Assembly (NCBI GenBank): GCA_029288335.1
Contig: JARIHJ010000065.1
Coordinates: forward strand, 1 to 15,927
Length of the DNA: 15,927 nt
Origin: Candidatus Saccharimonadota bacterium
GTDB lineage: Bacteria > Patescibacteriota > Saccharimonadia > Saccharimonadales > UBA4665
Direction: 5' to 3'
Under the pieces are notes generated by a model that saw nothing but the letters and a program-made list of their open reading frames with translations, was not told where the DNA came from and made no database searches. Below are positions 12,195 through 15,927 of the stretch, in pieces; within the stretch, counting starts at the first letter, position 1, and every line of letters starts with the position of its first letter. Made by a program: the position numbers and the translations under genes.

Positions 12195-14840
12195 ATGAAA
12201 CGAACGTCTTTGAACATAAGACGGGTGGTGCAGCTATCGATCTGTATGATCGTGATTCTCTCGAGCGCGCAGGTTTATTTGATTGCGAAGCCAACGCTGG
12301 CGGCCGATCAGAAAACTTGGGGTGATATATCTAAGCCGATTACTGTCAGCAACGGTACGACAATTACCGACTATCAGTACAATAATTTTCTGCGCGAGCA
12401 CGAAGGCGTCACTGGCAATCAGACCTGCGAGCAGAAGACCTTGTCGCTCGGTCCCGAAAATTCAGGAATGGGTAGCTACGCTGGCTGCTGGTATGACACT
12501 ACGCTTGGCCTTATCGAGCGAGGCGGTTCGTTTGTTAAGCCGAAGGGGCAACCTTACGTGGGTCTGGTTAATCAGACCGAATCACGACTACTACCGACAC
12601 CTAACCCCGATGTATTCGCCGAAATAACTAACCCGTCGGGGGATTACGCGACATATTATGTAAATTTCCGCACGGCTAGTGACGGTGAGATGGTACCGAC
12701 TGATCCGGAGTGGGACGTGCCGTTTTATTCTTGGGCTAAGCCGGCCGAGCATTCTTTCATAACGCCTGATGGTTCGCCATGGCAAGTGGACGATAATCTG
12801 ATAGCTAGCCAAATCGGCTACTCGAATGACGGGCGGTGGATGTCAATTTGGGAGAATCAGGGCTATGTGGCGGTAGTAAATCTGAATACGTTCAAAGCTC
12901 GTGCTATCACGGTGGAGTCTGCTTCGATAGCCGAAGACGACCAGGATTTTGCTACTACAACAGTATCGAATGGCGGCCGCTATCTGGCGGTGGGGATTTT
13001 CGGAAAGCCGGTGAGAGTGATTGATTTGGATAACTGCGCGACTGACGTGGCGGCGGTTATTGCTGGAGGAGAGGAGTGCAATACAGGGTTTCTGGGTATA
13101 CCACTAGATGATTTTACCCAGGGAGAAGTTGATGCGAGCTGGCTGCCGCGTTTTTATGAGGAGGGTTTGCTTGGGACTTACGGACCGTGTCCATCTGGAG
13201 TCTCGAGTCTTTTCAATCACTGTGAATACCTATTTCGGGCGCCAAATACTGCGAGCATGAATTATATTGCTTTGGGTGACTCGTACGCTTCCGGTGAGGG
13301 GGAGGGCAACGATAATTTTTACCCGGAGACAGACATTCATGGTGTCAATATGTGCCACCTCGCTAAGAATTCATATCCGTTTCTAATCGGAAAAGATTTA
13401 CAGCTGGATTCGACACATTCCGTTGCCTGCTCGGGAGCCAAAATATTGAACCTTGCGGGCAATGGCACCTTCGACACCAGCCTTACTAGCACCTATAGAA
13501 CGAATCAGTATCTAAAAGATGTGCAAGGTAACTCACTGGGGAGTTGGCTGCCTGGATATTATGCCCAAACGGATTTTGTAAAAGATAGTAGTCCAAGCAT
13601 AGTAACAATTTCTATTAGCGGCAATGACATTAGCTTTAAGGATATACTCGAGCGATGCTTATTGGGGTCAGGGACTTGCTATAAAAGCTACGAAGACAGG
13701 CTAGAGCTAGTTGAGCTTATTAATAATCAGTTCGATAAGCTGGTCAATCTTTACGCTTCAATCAAACAGTCTACAGTCCCAGATGCCAGAATTTATGTAA
13801 TAGGCTATCCTTCAATAGTCAAACCAAATGCTAGCGGTAATGAGTGTGGCGACAACGTTTTTCTTAACCAGGCCGAGACCACTTTCGCCAACGACCTCGA
13901 AGATTATCTGAATTCAGTTATCCAGCTAGCTGCCGAAAAAGCCGGAGTCGGTTACGTCGATGACGGTAACGTTTTCGATGGGCACAGATTGTGTGAGGCC
14001 GGCGAAAAGGCAGTTAACGGTTTTACATTTGGACATGATTCGCACGTCATATTGTCTAATGGCAGTTTCCATCCGACAGTCTATGGTCACGAATTGCTGG
14101 CTAGACGGATCGAGCAAGCCACAAACGATTTCACAAAGCCTATGCCGCACACTAATGACACCATTTTGAACCCACTGGCCGATCCAAGCTTGGAAATTTT
14201 GCAGGTCAAGAAGTCCAACAGGCCTACCTATGAGGTTGTCTATCTAGACGTTACCACTAATCAATACGTCTATCGTTCTGGTGCCACCCAGGTTTCGTAC
14301 ACTTCTGGTACAGATCCGTCAACTCAACTCATGCCAAACTCTAGTGTTCGAATCGAGCTTCACTCTGATCCTATAAATCTAGGTACACTTACGACTGATG
14401 ATGCCGGCAATTTCTCGGGCACGATAACGATACCTGCCGATACCCCCGTTGGATTCCACGTCTTAAATTTTTACGCTATGGGTGTAGATAGCAGAATGCA
14501 CGAAATAACTCAGACCATTTACGTGACCGACCAAGATGCACCGGCAGGACAGTCCAAAAATTCGGATGGTACTGCTCCGGGCGCTTCTAATATTGAAGAT
14601 GCTGTATCGGTACCCAGCATTTCAACTAACACAATGGATAGTGAAGGGCCCAATATTGTGACATTTTCTAGCGATTCTAGTAATGATAGCTCGAGCGCAA
14701 ATGAAGCTAAACAAAATATAACGACGAGCCGAAAGCCAGGGGCTAGTGTCTCGCTGAACTTTTGGCCTATTGTGGGCGCACTATTAACAGCGATAATTCT
14801 TATGGTTTTGATACTTATGCGTTATGCTAGGAAGCATTAA
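12195..14840 (+). CDS. Large secreted, C-terminally anchored SGNH/GDSL hydrolase with Ig-like domain
   Basis: An 881-residue protein. I use ATG 12195 (GGAAAG 4 bases before it) rather than an in-frame TTG at 12183. Residues 1 to about 36 are a Sec signal peptide (basic start, hydrophobic core, cleavage near TLAA). Residues about 40-340 form an unassigned region with propeller-like pieces (YSNDGRWMSIWE, NGGRYLAVGI) and Cys pairs. The SGNH hydrolase domain runs from about 355 to 645: block I GDSYASGEG with nucleophile S363, block III SGNDISF with N477, and block V SFHPTVYGH with H626. A bacterial Ig-like domain follows at about 700-785, then a Ser/Thr/Asn-rich linker, one membrane helix (about 854-875) and a basic tail (RYARKH). 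It is probably an esterase or lipase displayed on the cell surface; the substrate is unknown. Confidence 0.85.
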   Translation: MKRTSLNIRRVVQLSICMIVILSSAQVYLIAKPTLAADQKTWGDISKPITVSNGTTITDYQYNNFLREHEGVTGNQTCEQKTLSLGPENSGMGSYAGCWYDTTLGLIERGGSFVKPKGQPYVGLVNQTESRLLPTPNPDVFAEITNPSGDYATYYVNFRTASDGEMVPTDPEWDVPFYSWAKPAEHSFITPDGSPWQVDDNLIASQIGYSNDGRWMSIWENQGYVAVVNLNTFKARAITVESASIAEDDQDFATTTVSNGGRYLAVGIFGKPVRVIDLDNCATDVAAVIAGGEECNTGFLGIPLDDFTQGEVDASWLPRFYEEGLLGTYGPCPSGVSSLFNHCEYLFRAPNTASMNYIALGDSYASGEGEGNDNFYPETDIHGVNMCHLAKNSYPFLIGKDLQLDSTHSVACSGAKILNLAGNGTFDTSLTSTYRTNQYLKDVQGNSLGSWLPGYYAQTDFVKDSSPSIVTISISGNDISFKDILERCLLGSGTCYKSYEDRLELVELINNQFDKLVNLYASIKQSTVPDARIYVIGYPSIVKPNASGNECGDNVFLNQAETTFANDLEDYLNSVIQLAAEKAGVGYVDDGNVFDGHRLCEAGEKAVNGFTFGHDSHVILSNGSFHPTVYGHELLARRIEQATNDFTKPMPHTNDTILNPLADPSLEILQVKKSNRPTYEVVYLDVTTNQYVYRSGATQVSYTSGTDPSTQLMPNSSVRIELHSDPINLGTLTTDDAGNFSGTITIPADTPVGFHVLNFYAMGVDSRMHEITQTIYVTDQDAPAGQSKNSDGTAPGASNIEDAVSVPSISTNTMDSEGPNIVTFSSDSSNDSSSANEAKQNITTSRKPGASVSLNFWPIVGALLTAIILMVLILMRYARKH

Positions 14841-15370
14841 TGCTGACATTTAGACATAAACATTATTCGCACAGAGGTATTATCGAGCTCGTAATTGCCA
14901 TACTTTTCTTAGGTGGAGGACTTTTTTTGGCTTATATGGCGTACAGTTCAGCTCGTCTGCACCACCAGCTTGACTCCAGCATAGATGAGCTTCAAGCCAG
15001 CCTGAAACGAAGCGGTATCCAGTCGAATCAGAGCCGAGGATGCGGGTCCGCATACACGGAATTTGGTCCCAACGCAAAGGTTTGTGGTATTGCTCTCAGC
15101 TCTGAGATTACAGCAAACACTGCCAATAGCGCTTATGAAGCTCTGACAAAATATGCCAGCGTTGTTGACGGTACGGATCTTTTTAATTCGAAAAGTAATC
15201 TTCCAAAGGCCATTGTCGATAAAGATAATCTACCTTTCGGTTATCTATACTACAGGGAAAATAAAACACAGAAAGTCTGCTCAGTAGATTACAACTACCA
15301 ATCTGACAAGGCGCTTATTCACCTAGGTTTTTCTTGTGATTACAACACGTGGTTTAGTGATAATTTTTAA
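14840..15370 (+). CDS. Small membrane-anchored protein coupled to the SGNH hydrolase, unknown family
   Basis: A 176-residue protein whose ATG shares its A with the hydrolase stop (TAATG), so translation is probably coupled. After a basic N-terminus (FRHKHYSHR) residues about 13-36 form one hydrophobic helix; the rest is predicted to lie outside the membrane. That part has four Cys in two pairs (near residues 68 and 82, and near 144 and 163), suited to two disulfides. The N-terminal GIIELVIAILFLGGGLFL faintly recalls pilin-type helices, but no prepilin cleavage motif is convincing. I recognise no family. The tight coupling suggests a partner or accessory of the surface hydrolase. Confidence 0.7.
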   Translation: MLTFRHKHYSHRGIIELVIAILFLGGGLFLAYMAYSSARLHHQLDSSIDELQASLKRSGIQSNQSRGCGSAYTEFGPNAKVCGIALSSEITANTANSAYEALTKYASVVDGTDLFNSKSNLPKAIVDKDNLPFGYLYYRENKTQKVCSVDYNYQSDKALIHLGFSCDYNTWFSDNF

Positions 15371-15501
15371 GGTAGTAGTTCTGGCTCTGGGGTTAGAATG
15401 GCCTGGAATTTAGCCTCAACGGTAGCAAAAGTTAGTCGAGATTCGCGTCGCCATCAAGTCCAGCGTCCCAACTCCCGGCAATAGATATTCTTATAAAAAG
15501 C

Positions 15502-15524
15502 AACTTGCTAGTGCTTGCTAAGTT
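15502..15524. repeat. CTTGCTA direct repeats at 10-bp spacing flanked by AACTT/AAGTT
   Basis: CTTGCTA occurs at 15504-15510 and 15514-15520, one helical turn apart, enclosed by the inverted pair AACTT (15502-15506) and AAGTT (15520-15524). It lies 13 bases upstream of the -35 of the STAS gene, a usual activator position. The rest of the 15371-15572 gap holds no gene or terminator that I can support. Confidence 0.4.
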
Positions 15525-15537
15525 TGGATTGACTAGA

Positions 15538-15565
15538 TTGACAAAAATTAGATTCCTAGTATTTT
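15538..15565 (+). promoter_or_regulatory. Promoter of the STAS gene
   Basis: A perfect -35 TTGACA (15538-15543), 16 bases, then -10-like TATTTT (15560-15565). The -10 ends 7 bases before ATG 15573 and no Shine-Dalgarno is present, so the message is predicted to be leaderless. A second TTGACT lies at 15529-15534. Confidence 0.55.
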
Positions 15566-15572
15566 GTTAACT

Positions 15573-15927
15573 ATGGCAGGAGCAGGTCAACATGAATCTG
15601 GTTCTAGCGACAGGTTTGATTTTAGGGTAGAGCAGCGCGCCGACTATCATCTCATTAGTACCGGCACGGGCACAGAGCTTGACGCCTATAATAGCCCCGC
15701 TTTTAGCGCATTATTATCCGGAACTCTCGAGGATGAGGACTGTCGGAGGCTAATTATTGATTTGTCAAACACTCGGTTCATTGATGCTACGACTCTAGGG
15801 GCATTGATGGGCGCCAATCGCCAGGCTCAAGAAAGTCAAAAGGTGCTGAGCCTATTTGTTACTAAGCCGTCTATAAAAGCAATATTCGAAATAACAGGCG
15901 TTAAAGATTATTTTGATTTTATAAATG
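15573..15927 (+). CDS. STAS-domain protein (anti-sigma factor antagonist type), cut by right edge
   Basis: The frame is open from ATG 15573 to the end of the window (118 codons, no stop). The visible protein has a short polar N-terminus and then a STAS fold: GTELDAYNSPAF as the first strand-helix, RRLIIDLSNTRFIDATTLG, then LGALMGANRQAQ and VLSLFVTKPSIKAIFEITGV. Such proteins bind the partner kinase/anti-sigma factor and are switched by phosphorylation in the loop after FID. In SpoIIAA that loop is DSSG with Ser58; here it is DATT, so a Thr would be the acceptor. The remaining residues and any partner kinase lie outside the window. The start has a promoter immediately upstream. Confidence 0.8.
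   Translation, partial: MAGAGQHESGSSDRFDFRVEQRADYHLISTGTGTELDAYNSPAFSALLSGTLEDEDCRRLIIDLSNTRFIDATTLGALMGANRQAQESQKVLSLFVTKPSIKAIFEITGVKDYFDFIN

Noticed and set aside
12283..12627. A 114-codon open frame on the plus strand inside the SGNH hydrolase gene
   Set aside because: It is out of frame with a clearly coding signal-peptide protein and shows no protein features of its own.
1..15927. Alternative genetic code, CRISPR array or complete mobile element
   Set aside because: TGA ends several genes at sensible places, no regular spaced repeats occur, and no transposase or integrase is seen.

Overview
The window looks like chromosome of a small-genome Patescibacteria/CPR bacterium, most likely Candidatus Saccharibacteria (TM7). 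This is an inference from gene content and style: a compact TsaB, an rny-CYTH-YmdB operon, a divergent MurA fused to an HTH domain, many tRNAs scattered singly between protein genes, short intergenic gaps, and promoters placed almost on top of start codons. TGA is used as a normal stop (for example at 413-415 and 12118-12120), so the Gly-TGA code of Gracilibacteria/SR1 does not apply. Base composition is balanced by eye, and the tetramer CTAG is unusually common.

Layout. 1-4426 (+): the end of an unidentified gene, a small membrane-anchored protein, TsaB (t6A tRNA modification), an ICMT/PEMT-like membrane methyltransferase, then an RNA/nucleotide operon of RNase Y, a CYTH triphosphate-binding enzyme and a YmdB-like phosphodiesterase. 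4427-5714: tRNA-Pro(UGG), a DUF1345 membrane protein and tRNA-Pro(CGG) with a strong terminator on the + strand; a 167-bp stretch closed by a second copy of the tRNA-Pro 3' end (an integration-site signature); then tRNA-His and two inverted repeats. 5715-10162 (-), read right to left: MraY, HTH-MurA, tRNA-Gly(UCC), an ArsR regulator overlapping a DUF4396 membrane protein, tRNA-Arg(UCU), and a DUF1295 membrane protein. 10229-12120 (+): a P-loop kinase and serine hydroxymethyltransferase. 12195-15370 (+): a large secreted, C-terminally anchored SGNH hydrolase translationally coupled to a small membrane-anchored partner. 15573 to the edge (+): a STAS-domain protein cut by the window.

How the genes fit together: MraY and HTH-MurA are peptidoglycan precursor enzymes; RNase Y and YmdB are partners in RNA turnover, with a CYTH enzyme between them. 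The SGNH protein and its partner are the surface/secretome part. The most interesting points are (i) the HTH-MurA fusion with an inverted repeat exactly inside its own promoter, (ii) a YmdB homologue with the catalytic GNH histidine replaced by tryptophan, (iii) a recurring leaderless-transcript architecture, (iv) a tRNA-Pro-derived direct repeat resembling attL/attR, and (v) a Shine-Dalgarno that shares its first base with a tRNA CCA end. No complete mobile element, CRISPR array or defence system is visible.
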